Part shown: positions 7,303 to 14,694 of the stretch, piece by piece
How the letters are laid out: each line of letters starts with the position of its first letter
Position numbering within the stretch: position 1 is the first letter of the stretch
NCBI GenBank assembly: GCA_030620375.1
Contig: JAUXEW010000015.1
Location: forward strand, 1 to 21,644
Length of the DNA: 21,644 bases
Direction of reading: 5' to 3'
Origin: Desulfobacteraceae bacterium
GTDB taxonomy: Bacteria; Desulfobacterota; Desulfobacteria; Desulfobacterales; UBA5616
Translations under genes and position numbers: made by a program
Notes under the pieces: generated by a model
What the model saw: the letters and a program-made list of their open reading frames with translations, nothing else
Told to the model about the DNA's origin: nothing
Databases searched by the model: none

Positions 7303-8343
7303 ATGAACTGGGATTGGGATAAACTAAAAGCTAAACAGGAAAAGCATGGGCCGGGGCAGATGCCACCCCAAATGGATGAACTGATTAACAAATTTAAAAA
7401 ATTTAAGTTGCCGGACGGCCCCCTGGTCATTATTTTAATTATCATCATCTTTTTAGGCATTTCGACTTTTTTTACCGTTGCCGTCGATGAGGTGGGGATC
7501 GTTCAACGGTTCGGGAAATATGTCCGTACCAGTCAACCGGGCCTAAACTTCAAACTGCCGTCCGGAATAGAAAAGGTCACCAAGGTTAAAATCAGGCGAG
7601 TATACAAGGAAGAATTCGGTTTTCGCACCATCCGGGGAAGGGAGCGGTCCGAATTTTTCTCCGAAGCTGAGAATGAGAGCGTTTCTCTGATGCTAACCGG
7701 TGATTTAAACGTGGCTGTGGTTCCGTGGATCGTTCAGTACCGAGTGAAGGACCCATATAACTATCTGTTCAAGGTACAGAATGCTCAACGGCTTTTAAGA
7801 GACCTGTCCGAGGCCGCCATGAGATTGGTGGTGGGTGACAGGAGTATTAACGAAGTCATCAGCAAACGTGATGAAATCTCCGTAGAAGCCAAAACCGTCT
7901 TGCAGGCCGAGCTGGACCATGCGGAAACCGGTATTCACGTGGTCACCATTGAGATGAAAAAAACCAATGTGCCGGGACCGGTCCAGCAGTCATTTAACGA
8001 GGTTAATCAGGCGACCCAGGAGAAAGAGCAAATGATTTACCAGGCCCGGGAAGATTATAATAAGGCCATTCCGACGGCCAGAGGTGAGGCGGAAAGAACC
8101 ATAAAGGCAGCCGAAGGATACGCCCTTGACCGCGTCAATCGGGCCAAGGGTGATGTGGCAAGATTTACGGAAGTGTATAAGGAATATGCCAAGGCAAAAG
8201 ATGTTACCAAACGCAGAATGTATCTGGAAATGATCAAGGATGTGTTTCCCAAATTGGGACAAAAATATATCGTGGATTCGGATCAAAAAAACCTTTTACC
8301 ATTGCTTAACCTTGGACAACAACAAAACGGTGCGGGAAAATGA
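7303..8343 (+). CDS. hflK: HflK, FtsH protease modulator subunit
   Basis: This 346-residue SPFH/prohibitin-family protein has a cytosolic N-terminus of about 38 residues, one membrane segment (about 40-62, LVIILIIIIFLGISTFF) and then the SPFH domain starting VDEVGIVQRFGKYVRTSQPG. A long charged coiled-coil follows, ending in an Ala/Glu/Arg-rich stretch (GEAERTIKAAEGYALDR). HflK and HflC form a large membrane-anchored cage around the AAA protease FtsH and moderate its degradation of membrane proteins. HflK is identified by its longer N-terminus and by being followed at once by hflC. The stop overlaps the hflC start in ATGA, so the two are co-translated. The proline/glycine-rich N-terminus (GPGQMPPQM) is normal for HflK. 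Confidence 0.93.
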   Translation: MNWDWDKLKAKQEKHGPGQMPPQMDELINKFKKFKLPDGPLVIILIIIIFLGISTFFTVAVDEVGIVQRFGKYVRTSQPGLNFKLPSGIEKVTKVKIRRVYKEEFGFRTIRGRERSEFFSEAENESVSLMLTGDLNVAVVPWIVQYRVKDPYNYLFKVQNAQRLLRDLSEAAMRLVVGDRSINEVISKRDEISVEAKTVLQAELDHAETGIHVVTIEMKKTNVPGPVQQSFNEVNQATQEKEQMIYQAREDYNKAIPTARGEAERTIKAAEGYALDRVNRAKGDVARFTEVYKEYAKAKDVTKRRMYLEMIKDVFPKLGQKYIVDSDQKNLLPLLNLGQQQNGAGK

Positions 8344-9287
8344 AACCTAAAGGAATAATAATATTAATTATCATCGCCGTCGTGCTCATTATCGGGTATT
8401 CCTCGGCTTATGTTGTCGATGAAAGAGAACAGGTGGTGGTTACCCAATTTGGGAAAGTGATTGGCTCGCCAAAATATGAACCGGGTCTGTATTTTAAAAT
8501 TCCGATTATTCAGAATGCCACCTATTTCCCCAAAAACCTCTTGGAATGGGACGGAGACCCGGGACAAATTCCAACGCTGGAAAAAACTTATATTTGGGTC
8601 GATTCATTTGCCAGATGGAAAATTGTGGACCCGGTCAAATTTTTTCAGACGGTCAACAATACCGTCAGTGCTCAAGGGCGTCTCGATGATATTATTGACC
8701 CTGCGGTGAGGAACTTTATTACCTCCAATCGCCTGATTGAAACGGTTCGGAACAGTAACCGTGAATTGGATACGTTTGAAATCGGAAGGGAAGGCGAAAT
8801 CGAAGATCAACGCTCAGGATTTACGGTTACAACCGGCAGGGCAAAAATAACCCAAGGGATATTAACGCAGGCTCAGCCCAAACTAACCGCTTTCGGCATT
8901 GAACTGGTGGATGTAAAGATTAAACGCATCAATTATGTAGAACAGGTCAGAAAATCCGTCTATGGCAGGATGGTCGCGGAACGAAATCAGATTGCAGAAA
9001 AATTCCGCTCCGAAGGAAAAGGAGAATCTCGCAAGATACTCGGTTCAAAAGAACGAGACCTAAAACAGATCACTTCTGAGGCTTACCGAAAGGCTCAGGA
9101 AATTAAGGGTAAGGCCGATGCCGAAGCCACAAAAATATATGCTGATGCTTTTGGGATTGACCCTGAATTTTATTCCTTTACCAAAACACTTGAAATTTAT
9201 AGTAGTTCGCTGGACAAAGAGAGCTCACTGATCATCTCGACCGAATCTGAGTTTTTAAAGTACTTAAAGGGATATGAGGGGAATTAA
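8340..9287 (+). CDS. hflC: HflC, FtsH protease modulator subunit
   Basis: This 315-residue partner of HflK starts with a membrane segment at residues 6-25 (IIILIIIAVVLIIGYSSAYV). The SPFH domain follows, opening VVDEREQVVVTQFGKVIGSP. A coiled-coil region from about 215 (ERNQIAEKFRSEGKGE, AYRKAQEIKGKADAEA) leads to a conserved hydrophobic C-terminus. Together the two subunits build the HflKC complex that regulates FtsH. The gene overlaps hflK by 4 bases and ends 37 bases before a strong terminator, so the operon appears to contain only these two genes. Confidence 0.93.
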   Translation: MKPKGIIILIIIAVVLIIGYSSAYVVDEREQVVVTQFGKVIGSPKYEPGLYFKIPIIQNATYFPKNLLEWDGDPGQIPTLEKTYIWVDSFARWKIVDPVKFFQTVNNTVSAQGRLDDIIDPAVRNFITSNRLIETVRNSNRELDTFEIGREGEIEDQRSGFTVTTGRAKITQGILTQAQPKLTAFGIELVDVKIKRINYVEQVRKSVYGRMVAERNQIAEKFRSEGKGESRKILGSKERDLKQITSEAYRKAQEIKGKADAEATKIYADAFGIDPEFYSFTKTLEIYSSSLDKESSLIISTESEFLKYLKGYEGN

Positions 9288-9324
9288 ATTTCTCTTTTTA
9301 TTCGAAATGATACCAGCAAAAAAT

Positions 9325-9364
9325 CGGCGAACTGCCCTTAATGGGCCGTTCGCCGGTTTTTTTT
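9325..9364 (+). terminator. Intrinsic terminator of the hflKC operon
   Basis: CGGCGAACTGCCC (9325-9337) pairs with GGGCCGTTCGCCG (9343-9355) with a single internal mismatch and a 5-base loop. Eight T residues follow at 9357-9364. This is a classic rho-independent terminator. Confidence 0.9.
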
Positions 9365-9410
9365 ATACTTTACTCTTTAACCCTCAATCCATTATGGTAA
9401 TAAAAATTAA

Positions 9411-9446
9411 AAAAGCACCGGGACTTTTTTTTAGTCCGGTGCTTTT
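9411..9446. terminator. Bidirectional terminator between hflC and the bS22-like gene
   Basis: AAAAGCACCGGGACT (9411-9425) pairs with AGTCCGGTGCTTTT (9433-9446) with one bulged G and a T-rich loop. The A-run on one side and the T-run on the other allow termination in both directions. It lies 26 bases past the minus-strand bS22-like stop codon and is probably its terminator. Confidence 0.85.
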
Positions 9447-9472
9447 CTTACTATAATAGATAGAGGGTATGC

Positions 9473-9571
9473 TTATTTGCCTTTTCTTCGTTGATGGCGC
9501 GTACGGGCTAACAGCTTCCGGTGTTTATGTTTACGCATTTTTTTTCTCCGCTTTTTAACAACACTACCCAA
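9473..9571 (-). CDS. bS22 / mS38-type small ribosomal protein (AURKAIP1/COX24 domain)
   Basis: This 32-residue, extremely basic protein begins MGSVVKKRRKKMRKHKHRKL and ends TRHQRRKGK. The pattern is that of the COX24_C/AURKAIP1 domain, found in mitochondrial ribosomal protein mS38 and in bS22 of the Mycobacterium 30S subunit, which is about the same length. The TTG at 9571 is chosen because GGGGGTGATC, nearly a perfect anti-Shine-Dalgarno match, precedes it by 2 bases (7 from the G-run) and because bS22 proteins start at exactly this Gly-Ser. A frame open further upstream, to a GTG at 9676, lacks a good ribosome site and encodes an Asn/Lys-rich extension that is probably not translated. It is a single-gene unit with a bidirectional terminator downstream. 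Placement on the small subunit is inferred from the family. Confidence 0.8.
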   Translation of the reverse strand: MGSVVKKRRKKMRKHKHRKLLARTRHQRRKGK

Positions 9572-9713
9572 CAGATCACCCCCAATCATTTTGTTTAATT
9601 TTTTATTGAGGTTGTTGCTAACATTATTTTTATTTATTTGTCTACAATTTTTTTTAAAATTACTTAAGTTGCGCACCTAAAAGTAACGCAAATCCTTTAA
9701 GGAGCGGTACGTG

Positions 9714-9764
9714 AACCAGCAATGCGAGCGAATTCCCCGTAGCTTGCTGCGGGGAGGCTTTAAT
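9714..9764 (+). repeat. Hairpin repeat copy 2
   Basis: AACCAGCAATGCGAGCG is followed by the hairpin TTCCCCGTAGC, TT, GCTGCGGGGA and then GGCTTTAAT. The stem is 10 bp with one G-T wobble in this strand. It lies alone in the 446-base gap between the bS22-like gene and the HExxH gene, in the opposite orientation to copies 1 and 3. A minus-strand open frame crosses it (9660-9905) but shows no coding character. Confidence 0.8.
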
Positions 9765-9880
9765 CATATTTTTAAAGAAAAAACCCGGACAATCTGATGG
9801 CGCATTAAAGACGGCCCCATAACCAAACCATAATGTAACCGTAATGAAGTTCAACACAGAATTTTTAGCTTTTATGACAT

Positions 9881-9923
9881 CGTCAATTTTAACTGTTGTT
9901 AGCACGTCAATTTTAAACGGTTG
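9881..9923. repeat. Short tandem direct repeat upstream of the HExxH gene
   Basis: CGTCAATTTTAACTGTTG (9881-9898) recurs as CGTCAATTTTAAACGGTTG (9905-9923), a 24-base offset. Two spaced direct copies could be regulator-binding half sites for the gene at 10018, or in the other direction a pair of TTGACG -35-like boxes. Nothing else in 9765-10017 looks functional to me. Confidence 0.45.
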
Positions 9924-10017
9924 ATATGACCCAATAGGTATGTTAAAAAATGTGATAAGGGTCTCAATCCGGCATTGCGGGACTAAACCGGTTAATCAGA
10001 TCAACTAAAATAAAAGT

Positions 10018-10557
10018 ATGGACAAACTTGAAACATTTAACGCTTCACAGATCAGCGTCATCAATAATTCGGTTCAACTCGCCGAAGAACTGGTCGGCAA
10101 CTTTTATAAGTTATCGTCCAGTCAGTGGTTGAGAAAAAAATATGACATCAAAACCCTGGCTGATCTTTCTCCGGATGAAATCGTCCATGGCCCTTTTGCG
10201 CAAATTTTACACTACAAAGGTCAGCCTAAGGGTTCCTCACTAGAATCCAAATCCTATGATTTTTACAAAATATGCCTTCAGGATCATTCAGTCCTCTCGG
10301 TATTAGAAAGATTCCCCAAAATAGAGCTTTCTCCTTTCTCTCTTTATATCATTATTCACGAACTCGTCCATGTTGTAAGATTCGGTAAATTCCTTCAGAT
10401 TTTTTACGCTTCATCTGAAGAAAAAATTACCGAGGAAAAACGGGTTCACGAAAAGACCCGACAAATCCTGAAAAACATAAAATTGATCGGTCTCAACGAG
10501 GTCTTAGACTATTATCACCAATGGGCAATTCCCTTTGATGATATTAAAAGTCGTTAA
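10018..10557 (+). CDS. Unassigned protein with HExxH zinc-metalloprotease-like motif
   Basis: I do not recognise this 179-residue protein as a named family. It appears soluble: no signal peptide, and only one moderately hydrophobic stretch (FSLYIIIHELVHVV). That stretch contains H-E-L-V-H at residues 114-118, the zinc-binding and catalytic pattern of zincins. An acidic, histidine-bearing segment follows about 20-30 residues later (EEKITEEKRVHEKT), which could supply a third ligand such as glutamate. The N-terminal half is helical and polar. The ribosome site is poor, so translation may be low. Its own upstream region carries a pair of direct repeats (9881-9923). The next gene, FmdB-like, has its own promoter. 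Function is unknown; a peptidase role rests only on the motif, which can occur by chance. Confidence 0.75.
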   Translation: MDKLETFNASQISVINNSVQLAEELVGNFYKLSSSQWLRKKYDIKTLADLSPDEIVHGPFAQILHYKGQPKGSSLESKSYDFYKICLQDHSVLSVLERFPKIELSPFSLYIIIHELVHVVRFGKFLQIFYASSEEKITEEKRVHEKTRQILKNIKLIGLNEVLDYYHQWAIPFDDIKSR

Positions 10558-10574
10558 AGAATTTTTTTCACCTC

Positions 10575-10602
10575 TTGACAAATACATTAATTTGACTATA
10601 TT
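10575..10602 (+). promoter_or_regulatory. Sigma-70-type promoter for the FmdB-like gene
   Basis: A perfect -35, TTGACA (10575-10580), is followed after 16 bases by TATATT (10597-10602). It lies 57 bases before the FmdB-like ATG at 10659. Confidence 0.65.
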
Positions 10603-10658
10603 AATTCAGATTTAATTGTTCAGGACTGAACATAATGTTAGGGCCGGGAGGATCTTAA

Positions 10659-10946
10659 ATGCCAATCTATGAGTATGAGTGTAAAAATTGCGGCACAGTT
10701 CTCGAAGCATTTCAAAGTTTTTCGGAAAAACCCTTGAAGAAATGTAAAAAATGTTCCGGCAAACTTCATAAAATTATCTCCCAAAGCACCTTTCACTTAA
10801 AGGGAACCGGATGGTACGTAACGGACTATTCCGGCAAATCCCACCAGCCATCTGCTCAACAAAATAAAAATGAGGATTCGTCCTCATCAAAAAATAAAGG
10901 CGAAACCACTAAAGCAGAGAGTAAACCCGGCAAAGCCGACGATTAA
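10659..10946 (+). CDS. FmdB family zinc-ribbon protein
   Basis: This 95-residue protein has the N-terminal FmdB/CxxC zinc-ribbon signature MPIYEYECKNCG, with cysteine pairs at 8/11 and 29/32 (KKCKKCSGKL), followed by the typical SxxTFHLKGTGWYVTDY segment. The tail from about residue 64 is low-complexity, rich in Ser, Lys and Gln, and probably disordered. FmdB proteins are presumed regulators or nucleic-acid-associated zinc proteins; the name derives from a putative regulator in the methylotroph amide operon, and the role here is unknown. GGGAGGATC precedes the ATG by 6 bases, and a good promoter lies upstream. The gene stands alone upstream of groES, about 400 bases away. Confidence 0.88.
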   Translation: MPIYEYECKNCGTVLEAFQSFSEKPLKKCKKCSGKLHKIISQSTFHLKGTGWYVTDYSGKSHQPSAQQNKNEDSSSSKNKGETTKAESKPGKADD

Positions 10947-11191
10947 CCATAAAATACCAGTAGCATCAAAATCTATAAAACAGTTTTATAAATCTAAAAC
11001 GGTTTTTAGAGCCTCCTTGCGGTTTTGCTCGATCAAGAAAGGAAAGCTTCCGCCCGAAATCAATTATTTAACTTTAATCTAATTATGGTGTTGCCTGATT
11101 TTTACCAACTCGGGGCAGCATCATTTTCTGATAGACGGTCAGCGAAAAAAAATTACCCGGCTCTCTTTACAAACTCAAAATTATGATTATT
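10947..11191. other. Intergenic region before groES with two small AT hairpins
   Basis: TATAAAA (10974-10980) pairs with TTTTATA (10984-10990), and TCTAAAA (10993-10999) pairs with TTTTAGA (11004-11010). The two adjacent hairpins lack T-runs. I see no gene and no CIRCE element (TTAGCACTC, 9 bases, GAGTGCTAA), the HrcA site common before groESL operons. The apparent open frame at 10870-11082 reads out of the FmdB gene and is not convincing. Confidence 0.35.
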
Positions 11192-11220
11192 TTGACTCAA
11201 CTAAATTTTAACTGTACAAA
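11192..11220 (+). promoter_or_regulatory. Candidate promoter for groES-groEL
   Basis: TTGACT (11192-11197) and TACAAA (11215-11220) are 17 bases apart. The -10 is imperfect. Downstream, GAAAAA (11253-11258) can pair with TTTTTC (11273-11278) in the leader. No sigma-32-type -35/-10 pair was recognised. Confidence 0.35.
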
Positions 11221-11352
11221 CCGTCAGAAATCCAGGGGCACGCGAAATCTTTGAAAAATCATCATAACAAGGTTTTTCGCTAAATTCATAATCAAAGCTT
11301 CAACTTTAAATTAAATACCAATATGTCTTACTAGAAAAGGAGAAAAAAAACA

Positions 11353-11640
11353 ATGAAACTCAGACCATTGCATGATCGAATTTTAGTTCAGCGGGTTGAA
11401 GAAGAAACCGAAACCAAGGGAGGTATCATCATCCCGGATACCGCCAAGGAAAAACCGGCAGAAGGTAAGATTGTCGCCGCAGGCAACGGAAAAATCGGCG
11501 ATGACGGCAAACGCATTGCGCTTGAAGTGAAAAAAGGTGACCGAATACTATTCGGAAAGTATGCCGGAACAGAGGTTAAAATCGAAGGAGATGAATATCT
11601 CATAATGCGCGAAGATGATGTTCTCGGCATTATCGAATAA
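11353..11640 (+). CDS. groES: GroES co-chaperonin (Hsp10)
   Basis: This 95-residue protein is a full-length GroES. It starts MKLRPLHDRILVQRVEEETE, contains the mobile loop ETKGGIIIPDTAKEKP, and ends YLIMREDDVLGIIE. GroES forms the seven-subunit lid on GroEL and is needed for ATP-driven folding of cytosolic proteins. AAAAGGAG precedes the ATG by 10 bases. It is the first gene of the groES-groEL operon, 48 bases ahead of groEL. No HrcA/CIRCE site is visible, so heat-shock control, if present, uses another mechanism. Confidence 0.97.
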   Translation: MKLRPLHDRILVQRVEEETETKGGIIIPDTAKEKPAEGKIVAAGNGKIGDDGKRIALEVKKGDRILFGKYAGTEVKIEGDEYLIMREDDVLGIIE

Positions 11641-11688
11641 TCACTTTTTTAATTAAATTAATCCCAACAGATATGGAGGAAAGTTAAG

Positions 11689-13356
11689 ATGCCAAAAATA
11701 ATTATCTATGATACCAAAGCGCGGGAAGCAATGCTAAACGGTATAAAAAAACTTGCTGATGCCGTTGTCGTAACCCTTGGCCCAAAAGGTAGAAATGTCC
11801 TGATCGACAAATCCTGGGGTTCACCCACGGTAACCAAAGACGGCGTAACCGTCGCCAAAGAAATTGAATTGGAAGACAAATTTGAAAATATGGGCGCCCA
11901 AATGGTAAAAGAGGTCGCCAGCAAGACCAGCGATATGGCCGGGGACGGCACCACAACCGCCACCATACTGGCCAAATCAATTTACGAAGAGGGCCAGAAG
12001 CTCGTTGCGGCCGGGAATAACCCCATGGCCATTAAACGTGGCATTGACAAGGCCATTGAAATCACTGTCAAAGAACTCCACCGACTGAGCAAGCCGACAA
12101 AAAACCAGAGGGAAATTGCCCAGGTCGGCACCATTTCAGCCAATAATGACGAAACCATTGGTAACATTATCGCCGAAGCGATGAATAAAGTCGGCAAAGA
12201 AGGCGTCATCACGGTTGAAGAAGCCAAAAGCATGGATACCACCCTGGAAGTTGTGGAAGGGATGCAGTTCGATCGCGGTTATCTTTCTCCCTACTTTGTT
12301 ACTGATCCGGAAAAAATGGTAACTGCTTTAGAAGAGCCGTATATCTTGATCAATGAAAAGAAGATCAGCAATATGAAGGATCTTCTTCCCATCCTGGCAC
12401 AAATTGCCAAGATGGGCAAACCTTTACTGATCATTGCAGAAGATGTTGACGGTGAAGCCTTAGCGACACTGGTAGTGAACAAACTCAGAGGAACCCTGAA
12501 CGTGGCAGCAGTTAAGGCTCCCGGATTTGGTGACCGAAGAAAATCCATGCTGGAAGACCTCGCTATCCTGACGGGCGGACAGGTGGTTTCTGAAGACCTG
12601 GGAATCAAATTGGAAAATATCGCCATATCGGACTTAGGCAGTGCCAAGCGTATCAATATCGACAAGGAAAATACCACCATTGTTGACGGTGCCGGTAGTC
12701 GAACCGCGCTGGAAGGTCGCGTCAAACAAATACGTGCCCAAATTGATGAAACCACTTCAGACTACGATCGTGAAAAACTCCAGGAAAGACTGGCCAAACT
12801 GATCGGTGGTGTTGCCGTGATTAACGTGGGTGCCGCTACCGAAACTGAAATGAAAGAGAAAAAAGCCAGAGTAGAAGACGCATTGAACGCCACACGTGCG
12901 GCTGTGGAAGAAGGTATCGTTGCCGGTGGCGGAGTTGCTTTGGTTCGCTGCCTGGAGGCGCTGGATAAAATTAAAATCAAGGCAGACCAGAAACTGGGCG
13001 TTAAAGTCGTGATGCGTGCTATTGAAGAACCGCTCCGACAGATTGCCAACAATGCGGGCTATGAAGGTTCAGTAGTGATTGACAAAGTGAAAAACAATGA
13101 AGGGGCATATGGATACAACGCCGAAACGAACACCTATGAGGATCTGATCAAAGCGGGCGTTATCGATCCGACAAAGGTTGTTCGGTTTGCGCTTCAAAAC
13201 GCAGGCAGCGTCGCTTCATTGATGTTAACGACGGAAGCCATGGTCGCGGACAAGCCCGAAGAAAAACCTGATCCCATGGCTGGTATGGGCGGCGGCGGCG
13301 GCGGCGGCATGGGTGGTGGAATGGGCGGTATGGGCGGCATGGGCGGCATGATGTAA
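11689..13356 (+). CDS. groEL: GroEL chaperonin (Hsp60)
   Basis: This 555-residue protein is a complete GroEL. The ATP-site motif GDGTTTA has its aspartate at residue 86, the conserved catalytic-loop segment RVEDALNATRAAVEEGIVAG is present, and the C-terminus is the usual Gly-Gly-Met repeat tail that lines the folding chamber. It forms the double seven-membered ring that encloses substrate proteins under a GroES lid. The N-terminus (MPKIIIYDTKAREAML) differs slightly from the common AAKE-type start but keeps the KAREAML core. ATGGAGGAAAG precedes the ATG. A strong terminator lies 45 bases downstream, ending the two-gene operon. Confidence 0.97.
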   Translation: MPKIIIYDTKAREAMLNGIKKLADAVVVTLGPKGRNVLIDKSWGSPTVTKDGVTVAKEIELEDKFENMGAQMVKEVASKTSDMAGDGTTTATILAKSIYEEGQKLVAAGNNPMAIKRGIDKAIEITVKELHRLSKPTKNQREIAQVGTISANNDETIGNIIAEAMNKVGKEGVITVEEAKSMDTTLEVVEGMQFDRGYLSPYFVTDPEKMVTALEEPYILINEKKISNMKDLLPILAQIAKMGKPLLIIAEDVDGEALATLVVNKLRGTLNVAAVKAPGFGDRRKSMLEDLAILTGGQVVSEDLGIKLENIAISDLGSAKRINIDKENTTIVDGAGSRTALEGRVKQIRAQIDETTSDYDREKLQERLAKLIGGVAVINVGAATETEMKEKKARVEDALNATRAAVEEGIVAGGGVALVRCLEALDKIKIKADQKLGVKVVMRAIEEPLRQIANNAGYEGSVVIDKVKNNEGAYGYNAETNTYEDLIKAGVIDPTKVVRFALQNAGSVASLMLTTEAMVADKPEEKPDPMAGMGGGGGGGMGGGMGGMGGMGGMM

Positions 13357-13400
13357 CGGCCCCCTGAGCATAACAGCTTGATTTATAACACCTGTTCTAA

Positions 13401-13438
13401 AAAAAGCCCTCATCGGTCCGGATGAGGGCTTTTTATTT
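13401..13438 (+). terminator. Intrinsic terminator of groES-groEL
   Basis: AGCCCTCATC (13405-13414) pairs perfectly with GATGAGGGCT (13421-13430) around a 6-base loop. An A-run lies before it and TTTTATTTT after it. It could act in both directions. Confidence 0.92.
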
Positions 13439-13604
13439 TGACGATCATAGACACCTGCAGAATTTAAGATTACGGGATACGGATTATGGTATGCTTTCTT
13501 ATAATATGCAAAAAAATTGAGAACTTGACAACTTACTATAATTTGGGTTATTAAGAAACGTAATCATCACACGGCTTAACCACCCTAAACAGTCGGAGTA
13601 TCTC

Positions 13605-14678
13605 ATGAAAACGAGCAAAGCACAATTTTTAACAAAAAGATCCGTACTCCCTTTAAATTCAGTGTACAACACCTTCAAACCAATCGTATGTCTATGCATT
13701 TTTATCATCTTTGCAACCTCTCCGTTTTCCCTGTTTGCCGATGAAAACAGTGAAACCATCGAGCAAGAGGCCGGCTTTTACTATACGGTTAAAAAGGGAG
13801 ACACACTCTGGAATCTTTCTGAGCGATTCTCTGACTCGCCCTGGCTGTGGCCTGATTTATGGAAAGAAAACAGCCAGATTGCAAATCCGCATTGGATTTA
13901 CCCCGGAAACCGTGTCCGTCTGTTTCACAAGGAATGGGTAAAAAAATTCGAAAAACCCGTGGAACAAGCGGCCGTGGAACCGGAAAAAGAACCGGTATAT
14001 TATTTTTACAGAGATATGGATACGGTTGGTTTTATCAAAAAAGAGGCGGTTGCCGCCAGTGCCGTCATTTTTAAAGAAAAAGATAATAAACTACTGATAA
14101 GCGAGGGTGATCTGGTTTATTTAAGAAAAGAAACGGAAAACGACTTTATACCCGGAAGCCGGTACACCATTTATCGGACATTAAAACCGATTAAGGACAA
14201 CAAAACAGGGGACTATATCGGAATCCAGCATTATATTACGGGAATCGTCGAAATCTTAAAAGAAGAACCTCAGTTTGCAATCGGGAAAGTCATTAAATCA
14301 TTTCGGGCCATTCAAATTAATGACAAATTAATGCCTTACATCCGGCGATCCCCTAGAATTCCTTTGACCCAAAGTACAAAAGGAGTTTTAGGAAATATTA
14401 TCGTATCCGAAGAACATCAAGATTTGTTTGGGGATCATTCCATCGCTTTTATCGACAAGGGCATAAAAGAAGGCATTAAACCGGGCCAATTCTATCGCCT
14501 GTTTTACCAGGATAAAGCTACTCTCAATCCGGGAGCCAAGAAAAAAGTTTTGCTGAGCCCTTATGAATTCGGGGAACTGCTCGTTCTGCATACGGAAGAA
14601 ACTACATCCACGGTAATTATTACGAACTCACAGGACCCTGTCAACCCCAATGCTAAGATTCGGTCATTGCAGGAATAG
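13605..14678 (+). CDS. Exported LysM-domain protein
   Basis: This 357-residue protein has a signal peptide with hydrophobic core at residues 26-41 (PIVCLCIFIIFATSPF) and likely cleavage after Ala45. A single LysM domain follows at about 60-107 (YTVKKGDTLWNLSERF, IYPGNRVRLF), which binds the glycan backbone of peptidoglycan. The unusual stretch SPWLWPDLWKENSQIANP lies inside the LysM, as in other LysM proteins of this bacterial group. The remaining 250 residues are beta-rich with repeated GxxY/GxVI patterns but no domain I can name. It is probably periplasmic and attached to the cell wall. The start lies 9 bases after CGGAG. Upstream, 13439-13604 holds AT-rich sequence with TTGACA at 13534 but no clear -10 partner. 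The gene appears to be a single-gene unit. A glycan-binding role is well supported; the C-terminal function is unknown. Confidence 0.85.
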   Translation: MKTSKAQFLTKRSVLPLNSVYNTFKPIVCLCIFIIFATSPFSLFADENSETIEQEAGFYYTVKKGDTLWNLSERFSDSPWLWPDLWKENSQIANPHWIYPGNRVRLFHKEWVKKFEKPVEQAAVEPEKEPVYYFYRDMDTVGFIKKEAVAASAVIFKEKDNKLLISEGDLVYLRKETENDFIPGSRYTIYRTLKPIKDNKTGDYIGIQHYITGIVEILKEEPQFAIGKVIKSFRAIQINDKLMPYIRRSPRIPLTQSTKGVLGNIIVSEEHQDLFGDHSIAFIDKGIKEGIKPGQFYRLFYQDKATLNPGAKKKVLLSPYEFGELLVLHTEETTSTVIITNSQDPVNPNAKIRSLQE

Positions 14679-14694
14679 CGCGCTATTTTGAGGA

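Noticed and set aside
9572..9676. N-terminal extension of the bS22-like gene to a GTG at 9676
   Set aside because: The extension is low-complexity Asn/Lys encoded by AT-rich leader DNA, while a near-perfect ribosome site precedes the internal TTG at 9571.
9660..9905. Minus-strand open frame of 81 codons
   Set aside because: It runs through hairpin repeat copy 2 and the spaced direct repeat, and has no plausible ribosome site. The antitoxin-like opening residues are not enough to call a gene.
10870..11082. Plus-strand open frame after the FmdB gene
   Set aside because: It starts inside the Ser/Lys-rich tail region of FmdB in another frame and crosses two AT hairpins; no independent start signal.
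13225..13413. Minus-strand open frame opposite the GroEL tail
   Set aside because: It is the antisense reading of the Gly-Gly-Met repeats, which gives His/Ala repeats, and is not a gene.
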